Source: Paenibacillus sp. 1001270B_150601_E10 (GTDB taxonomy: Bacteria; Bacillota; Bacilli; Paenibacillales; Paenibacillaceae). Taken from it: a DNA stretch of 64,000 nucleotides. Shown here piece by piece: positions 43,151 to 52,879 of this stretch; the first letter of the stretch is position 1; the number at the start of each line of letters is the position of its first letter. The stretch is taken from NCBI RefSeq assembly GCF_015558675.1, contig NZ_JADMOL010000002.1, forward strand, positions 285,975-349,974, written 5' to 3'. The notes under the pieces are model-generated. The model had not been told where the DNA came from, searched no databases, and worked only from the letters and a program-made list of their open reading frames with translations. A program made the translations under genes and the position numbers.

Positions 43151-46100
43151 ATGAAGAAGCGGAAGCATCAGAAGTGGAGCGCAATCGTATTGGTTTGCAG
43201 CCTGCTGGTTAGCTTGCTGCCTGTGCCGGGAACGAGTTTCGCTGCGGCCGGCGGACAAGGTCCAGCCCTGCTAATTACGGAGGTCGTTCCTGACACGACC
43301 AATGTGTCCAGCAAGGATGGCTATGAATTTATCGAGGTTTATAATCAGACCGATCAGGCCATTGATCTCAAACAGCAGCATCTATACTATATCAATAGCA
43401 GTGCTGAGACCGAATGGACGTTATCAACTGCTGGACAAGCTGTTATTCAGCCGCGTCAATCAATCGTATTATGGATGATGAATGGCGTTAACGGTGATAA
43501 AACGACAGAAGATTTTAATAAGATATTTGGATCAGCACTGGTTGAAGACATTAACTTGTTTCGAGTGAAGGCAAATGGTGGACTGTCTAACTCTGATGCG
43601 ATAACGGTATTGCTCAAAGATGGAGCGGGCAATGAGATCGTGCGGGCCTCTTACGAGAACGATGAGCAGACGAAGCCGGATAAAGGAATCTTCTATCAGC
43701 ATCCTAAAAAAGGCTCTACTGTGATGGCGATGATGGATCATCCAGGTACGCTTCCCGCTACTCCAGGGGCTGTGGCACCAGAACAGCTTATACCTGTTCA
43801 GCCAATCTCTAAGCTAAAGGTTGAACATCAGTCCCAAGAACAGATCTACGCAGGGATTGACGTGCCGGTATATCCTGCGATTACAGGTTATGAGGGAACG
43901 GTTACAGCAGATGTCTACTATAAGACGGAGCTGATGATAGAATTTCGCAATATGCCTTTGACGGTTACTGGAGACACCTATGGAGGGGCCATTCCGAATA
44001 CGGAGCTGCTTGGAAGCGAGACGCTCCTGTACTATATTCAAGCTCAAGATAGTCAACAACGAGTACAATCAGACATTTATTCTATGAAGGTTGTGTCCTT
44101 GCCAGCAGACAGTGGACAGGCTCCTCCTATGCTGATTACAGAGCTGCTTCCGAACAGTAAAAATGTAGGCGATGCAGATGGCTACGAATTTATCGAAGTC
44201 TATAATAACACGGACAAAGATATTAACTTTAAAGATTATAAGATCTTCTATCGTTACACGGATTCAGGTCCAGGCGCTGATGTCGTATGGCCTACCGACC
44301 ATGAGGATTTGATGATCAAGTCCAGGCAGACGATGGTGTTCTGGGTGATCAATAAGGCGAATATGAACAGCACGGTAGCAGATTTTAATCGTGAATTTGG
44401 TACGAATCTAGTAGAAAACGAAAACATCGTGAAGATCTACAGCGATGGTATGGCTAACACATCACGGCGCGGAGTTGTGATTGGCACGAACACGCACAAG
44501 GACATTGCAGCTGCTTATTATGATGGCAGCAAGGTCAATCAGGAGAACAAGGGCACACATTACCGCTACTCTGCAGATGGTACGGGGGTCATGCTCCCGC
44601 TCTATTCCGGTACAAAGCCGACAACGCCTGGAGCAGTCGATTTGACACAGATCCCGGCGCAATTGATTCATGAAGAGGATCGTGCTGAGCCTACGGCACA
44701 GGATCTGACGAAGGTCCGCGAGGTGGCACAGACGGAGGATATAAGCCTCATTCTGGATGCGAAGGATGATCAAGGCGTTAAGACGGTGGCTTTGTTCTAT
44801 AAAACGAATCAAGATGCAGAATACACGAAACGTTATCTCTATGAAGATTACAACAACAAGCTGTACAGCTATAAGGTGTATTCGCCTGAGCTGATCGGCA
44901 AATCATCGGTTTCCTATTATTTTGAGGTTTCTGATGGACTCCATACGATTCAAACGGATGCGAAGCAGATCAAGATTAATGGCGGTATTCAAGAAACGCC
45001 GCTGCGCCTCAACGTAAAGGATGGAGACATCATCCGGGGAACGAAAGTCATTAAAGCTGCCGCCAATGGTGTAGATGCAGACCAACTGAAGCTCAGCGTT
45101 GCAGGCAGTGAAGTGAAGAATGCGTTTCGCGCATTGGAGCTAGACCCGATCTTCGCATTCGATGCAACAGAAGTGAACTATTACTTTAAAAATGCGGTGA
45201 CGATGGGAGAAGAGATTCTCTATACGTTCCTTGATCCGATTAATACGTATACAACCTTGTCCTATCCGATCTCTTCCGATCGATTGAGCGAGGGCTCGAA
45301 TAAGATTGCCATTCGCGCAGGCACGAAATCCGGGCCATTTGACGATCGCCCAGAAGAAAATAAGGACGACTTTAAAGTACGGAATGTACGGCTTGTATTG
45401 GCTGACGGCACAACGATCTATGACCCTGCATACAGCAACAAAGAGCAGGAGATCAAGATGGGTGACAGTTCTGGTCGATTGGAAGCACTGGAACTGAACT
45501 TTAGTATTACGAATGAACATTTAACAGCCAAGGCTTATCAATGGAATACGGCTGAGCTTCAAGACGGCGAATATGTTTTAGAGACGATTGCGCCAGATCA
45601 ATCGAGGGCGTCTGCTAAAGTAAAGATCGATAACACAGCGCCTAAAATTATTCCATCGATTGCAAATGGCAAAGAATATCGCGGTGCCTTCACGATGGAT
45701 GCAGAGGTAACGGATAACATTGCCGGAGTAGATACCATTTCGGCAATCTTGGACGACAAGGAAGTGAAGCTGCCGCTCAAGACATCATCTGGGGAGCTTG
45801 CAGCGGGAACGCATACGCTTGTCATTCGTGCAAAGGATAAAGTGGGCAATGAGGCCGTATCTACGATAACGTTCACGACCCCATCTGAGAATCCGAACCA
45901 GCCAGAGCTTGTCACTCCTCGCGATGGTCAAACGGGAGTCTCCGTTAATCCAACCCTGTCGGTTAAGCTGACAGATCCACTGAAGGACAGCATGACAGCT
46001 TCTTTCTTCCGCGGCTTCCATTTTGACAGCTCAAGATTGGAGAGCTTGAAGGGATACCGTGGAGCAAGTGAGGTTGAGCCGCCGAAGCAGCTTGTCCCAG

Positions 46101-48229
46101 ACGGAGAACAAGCGATGTCAGCTGAAGACTACGACAAGATCAAAGCCGCTGACGGCGTGTACTTGACGGATGATTCGACGGAGCAATTCCCATACCATCG
46201 CTTCGATATCACATTGGACAAAGCGGTCAAAGCAACGGACCGTGTCGAGGTAGAGTGGAAGGGGAACTCCCTTGAAGGCCGCAAGGTAAGCATGTATGCG
46301 TGGAATCCATCTGAACAAAAATGGAGCTTGCTTGTTTATCAGGTGGCAGGAGCAGAAGACTTTACCCTGAAGCATACCGTGCTAGCGGGTGATTATAACG
46401 ACGGCGGCAAGATTCATGTCATGATTCAGGATGAGAAGCCGGTATCGGAGGATCCATATGATTTCTCCTTCGTGTGGATGTCGGATACCCAGTATTACTC
46501 GGAAAGCTATCCTGAGATTTATAAAACGAATGTACAGTGGATTGTTGATAACAAAGAGAAGATGGATATTCGCTATGTAATCCATACAGGAGACATTGTG
46601 GATGATGCGGATCAAGACTATCAATGGATTAACGCGAATGAATCCATGAGCATCCTTGACCAAAGTGGAATGCCATACGGGGTATTGGCTGGCAATCATG
46701 ATGTTGCCCATCAGACTGGAGATTATCAATATTACTGGAAGCATTATGGGGAAGATCGCTTTAGCCATCAGCCAACCTATGGAGGCTCATATCAGAATAA
46801 CCGCGGTCATTATGACCTTGTTTCCGCGGGCGGCGTAGACTTCATCGTTGTGTATATGGGCTGGAACATTGGAGATGAAGAGATTCAATGGATCGATGAT
46901 GTGTTGAAGCAGTATCCTGATCGAAAAGCGATACTTGCCTTCCATGAGTACTTGCTCGTATCCGGCAATCGCGCGCCGATAGCGGACCAGATCCATGAAC
47001 GTGTCGTCATTCCGAACTCGAATGTCATTGCGGTATTGTCTGGCCATTATCATGATGCCGAGACCTTGATCGATGAACTGGATGACAATGGAGATGGTAT
47101 TGCGGATCGCAAAGTGTATCAAATGCTTGCCGATTATCAAGGTGGTGAAAGAGGAGGAAACGGCTATATCCGCCTTCTGCAATTTGATACAGATGCTAAT
47201 AAGATTCATGTGAAGACATACTCTCCGTATCTTGATGACTATAATTACTATGATCCCATCGAGTTTCCGAAAAAGGATGAGTTCGATATCGATGTGGATC
47301 TGTCAGCAATGGAGAAACGCGTAGCGACGGACTATTTCCAAGCTAATATTTATACGGATCAGCTGATCGGTAAAGTCGAGAAGGTTGCAAGCGGTGCTCA
47401 AGCTTCTGTGAAGTGGAGCGGGCTCCAGAACAATCAGCTGTATCAATGGTACGTGCAAGCAGAGGATCAGCATAGCGGCAAAGCAATCTCAGATATTTGG
47501 AGCTTCCAAACGGGTACAAGCGGCGGCGGTTCTGGAGGCAATGGATCAGGAGGCAGCGGCTCAGAGGGCGGTTCTGGATCTAATGGAAATGGATCGGAAG
47601 GTTCCACAGATCCGGGAGATGGCCAGGAGGGCTCAAATGGAAATGGTTCTGAGGGTGGTTCCAATGGCTCTACTGAGCAAGGCAAGTCCTTTGTTGATGT
47701 GCCAGCAACACACTGGGCGCATACGTACATCCAAGCTCTTGTGAAGAAGGGCATTGTAAATGGCATGGATGACACGCATTTCCGACCAAGCCAAGCGCTC
47801 ACTCGAGCTGAATTTGCGAAGCTTATCGCGAAGGCGTTCGAGCTGAAGGTGAGTGGAAGTGAAAAGCAGCCATTCAGCGACGTCGTAAAAGGCAGCTGGT
47901 ATGAATCTTCAGTGTACGCAGCACAGCAAGCTGGCATTATTGAAGGAACAGGCAAAGGCCATTTCGAGCCGAATCGCAAGATTACGCGTGAGGAAATGGC
48001 AGTCATGCTCGTAAGAGCTTATGAGTGGAAGCATGGAAAGATTGAAGATAAAGGCGAAGCTTTATCCTTCGCCGATCATAAAAAGGTAAGCAAATGGGCG
48101 GTTGATGGTGTAGCGAAGGTTGCAGCACTTGGCCTCATGGAAGGTCAAGGAGGCAATACCTTTGCACCTGACAAGCATGCAACACGTGCTGAGGCAGCAA
48201 AAGTCATTTACCTGCTGCTAGAGCGCTAA
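43151..48229 (+). CDS. S-layer-anchored giant protein: lamin-tail domains, calcineurin-like phosphoesterase, SLH repeats
   Basis: 1692 residues. Signal peptide (KKRKHQKWSAIVLVCSLLVSLLPVPGTSFAA). Two lamin-tail domains (LLITEVVPDTTNVSSKDGYEFIEVYN near 40 and MLITELLPNSKNVGDADGYEFIEVYN near 330), several beta-sandwich modules, then a metallophosphoesterase at about 1105-1350 with motifs WMSDTQYY, HTGDIVDD, AGNHDV, FHEYLL and SGHYHDAE, all metal ligands present. A Gly/Ser/Asn linker (about 1455-1515) precedes three SLH repeats (FVDVPATHWAHTYIQALV and two more), which bind pyruvylated wall polymer. GAGGAGAGG ribosome site. Probably a cell-surface nuclease/phosphatase scavenging phosphate. Confidence 0.92.
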   Translation: MKKRKHQKWSAIVLVCSLLVSLLPVPGTSFAAAGGQGPALLITEVVPDTTNVSSKDGYEFIEVYNQTDQAIDLKQQHLYYINSSAETEWTLSTAGQAVIQPRQSIVLWMMNGVNGDKTTEDFNKIFGSALVEDINLFRVKANGGLSNSDAITVLLKDGAGNEIVRASYENDEQTKPDKGIFYQHPKKGSTVMAMMDHPGTLPATPGAVAPEQLIPVQPISKLKVEHQSQEQIYAGIDVPVYPAITGYEGTVTADVYYKTELMIEFRNMPLTVTGDTYGGAIPNTELLGSETLLYYIQAQDSQQRVQSDIYSMKVVSLPADSGQAPPMLITELLPNSKNVGDADGYEFIEVYNNTDKDINFKDYKIFYRYTDSGPGADVVWPTDHEDLMIKSRQTMVFWVINKANMNSTVADFNREFGTNLVENENIVKIYSDGMANTSRRGVVIGTNTHKDIAAAYYDGSKVNQENKGTHYRYSADGTGVMLPLYSGTKPTTPGAVDLTQIPAQLIHEEDRAEPTAQDLTKVREVAQTEDISLILDAKDDQGVKTVALFYKTNQDAEYTKRYLYEDYNNKLYSYKVYSPELIGKSSVSYYFEVSDGLHTIQTDAKQIKINGGIQETPLRLNVKDGDIIRGTKVIKAAANGVDADQLKLSVAGSEVKNAFRALELDPIFAFDATEVNYYFKNAVTMGEEILYTFLDPINTYTTLSYPISSDRLSEGSNKIAIRAGTKSGPFDDRPEENKDDFKVRNVRLVLADGTTIYDPAYSNKEQEIKMGDSSGRLEALELNFSITNEHLTAKAYQWNTAELQDGEYVLETIAPDQSRASAKVKIDNTAPKIIPSIANGKEYRGAFTMDAEVTDNIAGVDTISAILDDKEVKLPLKTSSGELAAGTHTLVIRAKDKVGNEAVSTITFTTPSENPNQPELVTPRDGQTGVSVNPTLSVKLTDPLKDSMTASFFRGFHFDSSRLESLKGYRGASEVEPPKQLVPDGEQAMSAEDYDKIKAADGVYLTDDSTEQFPYHRFDITLDKAVKATDRVEVEWKGNSLEGRKVSMYAWNPSEQKWSLLVYQVAGAEDFTLKHTVLAGDYNDGGKIHVMIQDEKPVSEDPYDFSFVWMSDTQYYSESYPEIYKTNVQWIVDNKEKMDIRYVIHTGDIVDDADQDYQWINANESMSILDQSGMPYGVLAGNHDVAHQTGDYQYYWKHYGEDRFSHQPTYGGSYQNNRGHYDLVSAGGVDFIVVYMGWNIGDEEIQWIDDVLKQYPDRKAILAFHEYLLVSGNRAPIADQIHERVVIPNSNVIAVLSGHYHDAETLIDELDDNGDGIADRKVYQMLADYQGGERGGNGYIRLLQFDTDANKIHVKTYSPYLDDYNYYDPIEFPKKDEFDIDVDLSAMEKRVATDYFQANIYTDQLIGKVEKVASGAQASVKWSGLQNNQLYQWYVQAEDQHSGKAISDIWSFQTGTSGGGSGGNGSGGSGSEGGSGSNGNGSEGSTDPGDGQEGSNGNGSEGGSNGSTEQGKSFVDVPATHWAHTYIQALVKKGIVNGMDDTHFRPSQALTRAEFAKLIAKAFELKVSGSEKQPFSDVVKGSWYESSVYAAQQAGIIEGTGKGHFEPNRKITREEMAVMLVRAYEWKHGKIEDKGEALSFADHKKVSKWAVDGVAKVAALGLMEGQGGNTFAPDKHATRAEAAKVIYLLLER

Positions 48230-48260
48230 TCACAAGTAATAATCGCATGCAGCATTTTAG

Positions 48261-48330
48261 AGAAGGTGCAAATCTCTTTATTAGGACGGCATAATCAAGT
48301 ATTGAATACTGCACGTTCATTTGCACTTCT
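48261..48330. repeat. Long-range inverted repeat
   Basis: AGAAGGTGCAAAT (48261-48273) and ATTTGCACTTCT (48319-48330) are complementary apart from one extra G, separated by 45 bp. Function unclear; it could be a structured 3' end of the preceding giant transcript. Confidence 0.4.
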
Positions 48331-48337
48331 CTTATCG

Positions 48338-48370
48338 AAGTCCTCCGAGGGAAAATCCTTTGGAGGACTT
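48338..48370 (+). terminator. Hairpin, likely terminator of the S-layer-type gene
   Basis: AAGTCCTCC / GGAGGACTT with an inner AGG/CCT pair; only a weak T stretch follows. The rest of 48230-48571 shows no gene. Confidence 0.55.
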
Positions 48371-48571
48371 TATTGTAGCGTTTATTGATTGATCGGGTAT
48401 AGCCATATGATCAACTTATAACAGAGCATGTTCAGGCTATTCGATCTTATTGAGATCATATTTTCATAATAAACAATCATTTTGATACGGATCACCTGTT
48501 CGTTTTGTATTCTTAGAGCTTGGTACATGGTATAATTTTACTGTTGTTTATGGTAAAGGAAGGGTGAAGAC

Positions 48572-49042
48572 ATGAGCCAATCATTATTCGATCAGCTTGC
48601 GTTTGTTCGTAGCCTGTGTTTGCAAGTCGTGCAGGATGTAAGTGAACAGGAAGCCGATATCATTCCGGACGGGTTTAACAACAATATTCGTTGGAATTTG
48701 GGACACATTTACCTCGTGCAGGAGATGATAGCTTTTTCTACAGCAGGTGAAGAGACGAAGCTTCCAGAAGGATTCAAAGCATGGTTTAACATGGGCACGA
48801 GCCCTGCAGATTGGGAGCATGCTCCTCCAACGCTCCCAGAGCTTTGTCAATTGCTTACCGAGCAGACGGGTCGTATTGCTGAAACGTTTGCGGGGAGATT
48901 GGATGAAGCTTCTGTTCATCCGAAGAATATTCGAAACCTATCACTCCAGACAGTTGGAGAGTTTTTATCTTTTAGTATTTACCATGAAGGCACTCATTCT
49001 CAAACGATAAAGATGTATAAGCTGCTTATTCGCAAGGCCTAA
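48572..49042 (+). CDS. DinB-family putative metal-binding protein
   Basis: Four-helix DinB/YfiT-like fold of 156 residues. The metal-ligand pattern is visible as NIRWNLGHIYLVQE (first His) and SIYHEGTHSQTIKMYK (HxxxH near the C-terminus). Function of most members is unknown; some are thiol-dependent transferases. AAGGAAGGGTG upstream of the ATG. Monocistronic, ended by the terminator at 49073. Confidence 0.85.
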   Translation: MSQSLFDQLAFVRSLCLQVVQDVSEQEADIIPDGFNNNIRWNLGHIYLVQEMIAFSTAGEETKLPEGFKAWFNMGTSPADWEHAPPTLPELCQLLTEQTGRIAETFAGRLDEASVHPKNIRNLSLQTVGEFLSFSIYHEGTHSQTIKMYKLLIRKA

Positions 49043-49072
49043 GCATTTATAGATTCGTTCAGCCTCTTCTCC

Positions 49073-49107
49073 AGCCCTGTTTCATTATAGTGAGATAGGG
49101 CTTTTTT
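49073..49107 (+). terminator. Rho-independent terminator after dinB-like gene
   Basis: AGCCCT...AGGGCT with an inner TCA/TGA pair, then six T. Confidence 0.85.
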
Positions 49108-49179
49108 GTTTGATTTGCCGTCTTAAATATTCGTGCTATACCCTAACCTGTGATATATTGACGAGGAGGTGATAGGTGC

Positions 49180-50091
49180 ATGCAAATCCACCGAATGTTT
49201 GAGATGATTTATCTCTTAATGCATAAGAAGACGATGACGGCAAAGGAGCTTGCTGAGCATTTCGAGGTCTCTCCACGCACGGTATATCGGGATATTGATA
49301 CACTCTGCGAAGCGGGCATTCCGATATATACGACAAAAGGTAAAGGGGGAGGCATTCGGCTCATTGACAGCTATGTGCTGAACAAGTCCATGCTCTCAGA
49401 ACAAGAGCAAGCGGAGATTCTTTCTTCGCTATATGGACTCAGTGCCGTGAGCGGCGATACGGAGCAGGTGCTTGCCAAGCTAAGCGGGTTGTTCAATAAG
49501 ACAAGCCCAAGCTGGATTGAAGTCGATCTCTCTCATTGGGGAGACAATGACTCGGATAAATATCAGCAGCTTCGTATGGCGATCTTGCAGCATCGGATCA
49601 TTGAGTTTGACTATTTTAACAGCTTTGGGGAAAAAGCTAGACGAACGGTTGAGCCCCTTCAGCTTTGGTTTAAAAATAAAACCTGGTACTTGCGCGCGTA
49701 CTGTCAGCACAAGCAGGCGCTAAGGCTGTTCAAGCTGACGAGAATGAGGCATATCGTTGTAACGGAAGCGCATTTTCATGAAGACAGAATGCTGTTAGCG
49801 CTTGAGGCTGCAAATGAGTTGCAGCTTGCTCGTGGGTCATCTGCCGTTCGGCTTGTGCTAAAAGTTGATAGCTCGCAGGCATATCGCATTTATGATGAGT
49901 TTGATGACAATCAATATATAAAAGACCCAGACGGCAGCTTTGTCGTTACGGTTCATTATCCAGAGGATGAATGGGTATACGGCTATGTCATGTCATACGG
50001 ACATTATGCAGAGGTCATATCGCCACAGCATATTCGTGATATCATTCGCGAGCGCCTGCGGCTTGCAGCAGAACGTTATCTAACACAATAG
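49180..50091 (+). CDS. YafY-type HTH-WYL transcriptional regulator
   Basis: N-terminal HTH_11 (MTAKELAEHFEVSPRTVYRDIDTLCEAGIPI with the RTVYRDI recognition helix) and a WYL domain at about 140-210 (HRIIEFDYFNSFGEKARRTVEPLQLWFKNKTWYLRAYC), followed by WCX. 303 residues. GAGGAGGTG upstream of the ATG. Similar in plan to the cas3-adjacent regulator but a different subgroup; may control the divergent or downstream small genes. Confidence 0.9.
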   Translation: MQIHRMFEMIYLLMHKKTMTAKELAEHFEVSPRTVYRDIDTLCEAGIPIYTTKGKGGGIRLIDSYVLNKSMLSEQEQAEILSSLYGLSAVSGDTEQVLAKLSGLFNKTSPSWIEVDLSHWGDNDSDKYQQLRMAILQHRIIEFDYFNSFGEKARRTVEPLQLWFKNKTWYLRAYCQHKQALRLFKLTRMRHIVVTEAHFHEDRMLLALEAANELQLARGSSAVRLVLKVDSSQAYRIYDEFDDNQYIKDPDGSFVVTVHYPEDEWVYGYVMSYGHYAEVISPQHIRDIIRERLRLAAERYLTQ

Positions 50092-50321
50092 GATGCAATA
50101 TCTTGTTCAGCCATAGAACCTGTGCGTTGTGACAGGGGAGGTGGTATACAATGATAAACGGAAATATGAACGGATGATGGTAAAGGTAATAACCTTATGG
50201 TTGTTGTAGGCTTATTGTGCTCTCATTATTCGTTCAAAAAAATAGATCATAATATGACACTCAGCTGTCATATTCCATCTCGTACAATATCCTTAACGAC
50301 AACGAAAGGGGAAGAAAAGAG

Positions 50322-50597
50322 ATGGAACAAACAACGTTTTGCCAAAGCTGTGGAATGCCTCTAAATGGATCGGAGGAGCTTCTCGGATCAAATGCCGACG
50401 GAAGCAAGAATGAAGAATACTGTACGTTCTGCTACAAGGATGGCGCATTTATTGCCGATGTGTCAATGGAGGAAATGATTGAATTTTGTGTGCCTCATAT
50501 GGTTGAAGGCAACCAAGGCATGACGGAGGAAGCGGCGCGTTCTAGCATGAAGGCGTTCTTTCCTAAGCTGAAGCGCTGGACACCCGCACATAGATGA
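50322..50597 (+). CDS. Putative zinc-ribbon domain protein
   Basis: 91 residues. Four Cys in TTFCQSCGMPL and EEYCTFCYKDG form a zinc site, matching the small 'putative zinc ribbon' family that ends in a helical segment (MTEEAARSSMKAFFPKLKRW). AAAGGGGAAG ribosome site. Role unknown. Gap of 230 bp upstream contains nothing recognisable. Confidence 0.8.
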   Translation: MEQTTFCQSCGMPLNGSEELLGSNADGSKNEEYCTFCYKDGAFIADVSMEEMIEFCVPHMVEGNQGMTEEAARSSMKAFFPKLKRWTPAHR

Positions 50598-50642
50598 ATC
50601 TTCTGCTTTTCAGTTAAGATAAAGTATTGAACGGGTGATACG

Positions 50643-51524
50643 ATGGAATGGATAACGGCCAAGAGCCTGCTGATCAAAAATAAACATGCAGACTGGTTCG
50701 GCCATGATTATACAATGAATGTTTATCGTGGCTGTCATCATGGCTGCATCTATTGTGATTCAAGAAGCAGCTGTTATGGTATAGATCATTTTGATATCGT
50801 GCGTGGAAAAGAGAACAGCCAAGAGCTGCTTCGCCGCGAGCTTGCAAGCAAGCGCAGCAAGGGAGTGATTGGAATGGGCTCGATGAGCGATCCCTACAAC
50901 CATGATGAAGAAGAGCATCAGCTGACAAGAAAGGCGCTTCAGCTGATTCAACACTATCGTTTTGGCGTATCCATCGCAACGAAGAGCGCGCTTGTTACAC
51001 GGGATATCGACATCCTATCCGATATACAGTTGCAGGCTCCAGTCAATGTTAGCCTATCGATCACAACCGTAGATGATGAGCTAAGCAGGCGCATCGAGCA
51101 GCGCGTATCTGTTTCATCAACAAGATTCCGTGCGCTTCAGGAATTATCCGCAGCAGGAATCTTTACAGGTGTGCTGCTCATGCCGATTCTGCCTTTCATC
51201 ACAGACCAGATATCTAACGTTCGTAGGATCGTAAGTCTTGCTGCTGATGCAGGAGCAAAGTATGTGTATCCGTCGTTTGGCATGACGCTTCGCGAGAACC
51301 AGCGCGAGCATTACTTTCGCTGGCTGGATAAGCTGTATCCTGGACTGAAGGAGCAATATATCCGCACTTATGGCACGCGCTATGGCTGCATGTCTACGCG
51401 TCGCAGACAGCTGGAGCGAGCCTTTCAAGAAGAGTGCGAGCAGCAGGGCATTCTCTATCGGATGCCAGACATTATCGCTTCCTATAAGAAAGATATGGAG
51501 CCAGAGCAGCTAAAGCTGTTCTGA
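50643..51524 (+). CDS. Radical SAM protein, spore-photoproduct-lyase-like family
   Basis: 4Fe-4S/SAM motif in YRGCHHGCIYCDSRSSC (CxxxCxxC), preceded by HADWFGHDYTMNVYRG. GMGSMSDPYNHDEEEHQLTRKALQLI is typical of the SPL-like (Rv2578c-type) radical SAM family. 293 residues, short for true SplB, and it lacks the C-terminal Cys region of SplB as far as I can see, so a DNA-repair role is not assured. Starts about 45 bp after the zinc-ribbon gene. Confidence 0.85.
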   Translation: MEWITAKSLLIKNKHADWFGHDYTMNVYRGCHHGCIYCDSRSSCYGIDHFDIVRGKENSQELLRRELASKRSKGVIGMGSMSDPYNHDEEEHQLTRKALQLIQHYRFGVSIATKSALVTRDIDILSDIQLQAPVNVSLSITTVDDELSRRIEQRVSVSSTRFRALQELSAAGIFTGVLLMPILPFITDQISNVRRIVSLAADAGAKYVYPSFGMTLRENQREHYFRWLDKLYPGLKEQYIRTYGTRYGCMSTRRRQLERAFQEECEQQGILYRMPDIIASYKKDMEPEQLKLF

Positions 51525-51660
51525 GGATAAGAGCAAGAACAGGGTTTTTCTATATTTTTCTATACATTGTGAAGAGAAATGTCTTCGATCTGTACTTCCA
51601 TTTGTGAATAGAATCGCTTACCATAAGAACACAGATCAATGAACAAATGGAGTGGATCCC

Positions 51661-52359
51661 ATGTCAATGCCTTCAAATTCAACCAGCAATAAAGGAACTT
51701 CGGACAAGCAGGATGTACCTGCATATTCTTGTACGAGAATTGAAGCGCCGTTAACCGATGAACAATGGCTGAGCCTGCCGCATCTCTCGCTTGTTGATGT
51801 TGTAACGGGCAAGGCGCCTAGACTTCAAACGAAAGTAAGCCTATGCTATTCCGAACAAGCCATTCATCTTCGCTTCTGGTGCCTTGATGATCATGTGTAC
51901 AGCCCATATACAGATCACGATGACCCTTTATATGAGGCAGATGTTGTAGAATGCTTCATCGACCCGGAAGGCGCTGCTTCTTTTCATTATGAATTCAACT
52001 TGAGCCCGCATAATGTTGTTTTTGACGCAAAGATTATTAATGAACATGGAGAGCCGCGCCTTTATCAGACGGAGTGGAACGCGGAAGGCTTAGAAACGAA
52101 GGTCGCGAAAGCAGAACAAGATGCGCTTGCTTATTTGTTTGAGGCAGAACATGAAGCTGGGGCAAAGGTTCTGGTGTACGATTTATCAATACCATTTGCG
52201 GATCTAGGCGCAACTGCAGCTCCAGGCACGGAATGGAGAATGAATATGTTCCGCATCGATCAGGATCAAGAGGGAGCACGAACCTTTACAGCTTGGTCCC
52301 ACACAGGGGAAATCAAGTTTCATGTTCCAGCTCGGTTCGGACGAATACAGTTTGTATAG
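51661..52359 (+). CDS. CBM9-like carbohydrate-binding protein
   Basis: Beta-sandwich of the family 9-like type: ALTDEQWLSLPHLSLVDVVTG, then ALHLRFWCLDDHV-like strand (AIHLRFWCLDDHVYS), DVVECFIDPEG, YEFNLSPHNVVFDAKI and WRMNMFRID. 232 residues, no signal peptide, so it is cytosolic or an accessory of a larger pathway. ATG 51661 has GGAG eight bases upstream; a GTG at 51652 is possible. Confidence 0.8.
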   Translation: MSMPSNSTSNKGTSDKQDVPAYSCTRIEAPLTDEQWLSLPHLSLVDVVTGKAPRLQTKVSLCYSEQAIHLRFWCLDDHVYSPYTDHDDPLYEADVVECFIDPEGAASFHYEFNLSPHNVVFDAKIINEHGEPRLYQTEWNAEGLETKVAKAEQDALAYLFEAEHEAGAKVLVYDLSIPFADLGATAAPGTEWRMNMFRIDQDQEGARTFTAWSHTGEIKFHVPARFGRIQFV

Positions 52360-52404
52360 CTTACTAACCACAACAGCGCTCCATCTACGATGAAGTAACC
52401 AACG

Positions 52405-52434
52405 AAACCGTCCCACAGTAGGGGCGGTTTTTTT
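52405..52434 (+). terminator. Rho-independent terminator
   Basis: AAACCGTCCC / GGGGCGGTTT (one G-T pair), 6-nt loop, then T-run. Ends the CBM9-like gene; the 180 bp after it, up to the small membrane gene, hold nothing clear. Confidence 0.9.
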
Positions 52435-52619
52435 GATCCTATGAAGCTCCCCATTTTGTTATCCCTCGTAATTCGTCTGTGCGAACCGTCAGTCACAAAT
52501 GGATTATGCTTCTTACCTCTGTGTCGCACTTTCGAGTCTGCCCGCATAACGTGTAATAGGCCAATAAGGATTAACAGAAGTTGTTTGTTCTCAAACAAGC
52601 GAAGGAGGTGCTCAGTCTG

Positions 52620-52772
52620 ATGAAAGCACAGCCGCGAATGAGCCGTACGAAAAGAAAGCATGAGATCACGAAGCTGGGGAAGCAGGAATGGTTGTTTCAA
52701 ATCTTTGCTTTAATCCTCTTTGTTCTTCTTGTCGCCTTATGTCTTTGGTTCCTTTTGCAAAATGTAACATAG
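52620..52772 (+). CDS. Small single-pass membrane protein upstream of spoVAC
   Basis: 50 residues: basic N-terminal half (MKAQPRMSRTKRKHEITKLGKQ), then one hydrophobic helix (WLFQIFALILFVLLVALCLWFLLQ). Ribosome site GAAGGAGGTG is strong for the ATG at 52620. It lies 107 bp before spoVAC and may belong to the same forespore-expressed group. Family not recognised. Confidence 0.6.
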   Translation: MKAQPRMSRTKRKHEITKLGKQEWLFQIFALILFVLLVALCLWFLLQNVT

Positions 52773-52879
52773 CAAGCAGTCCTGACGGAATAACATAATC
52801 TCGCCGCAAAGTACAAATACTGTATGGGAATCAAGAATACTGCCGCCGCATGTAGCCATTACAACAAGGAGGTATGCCA

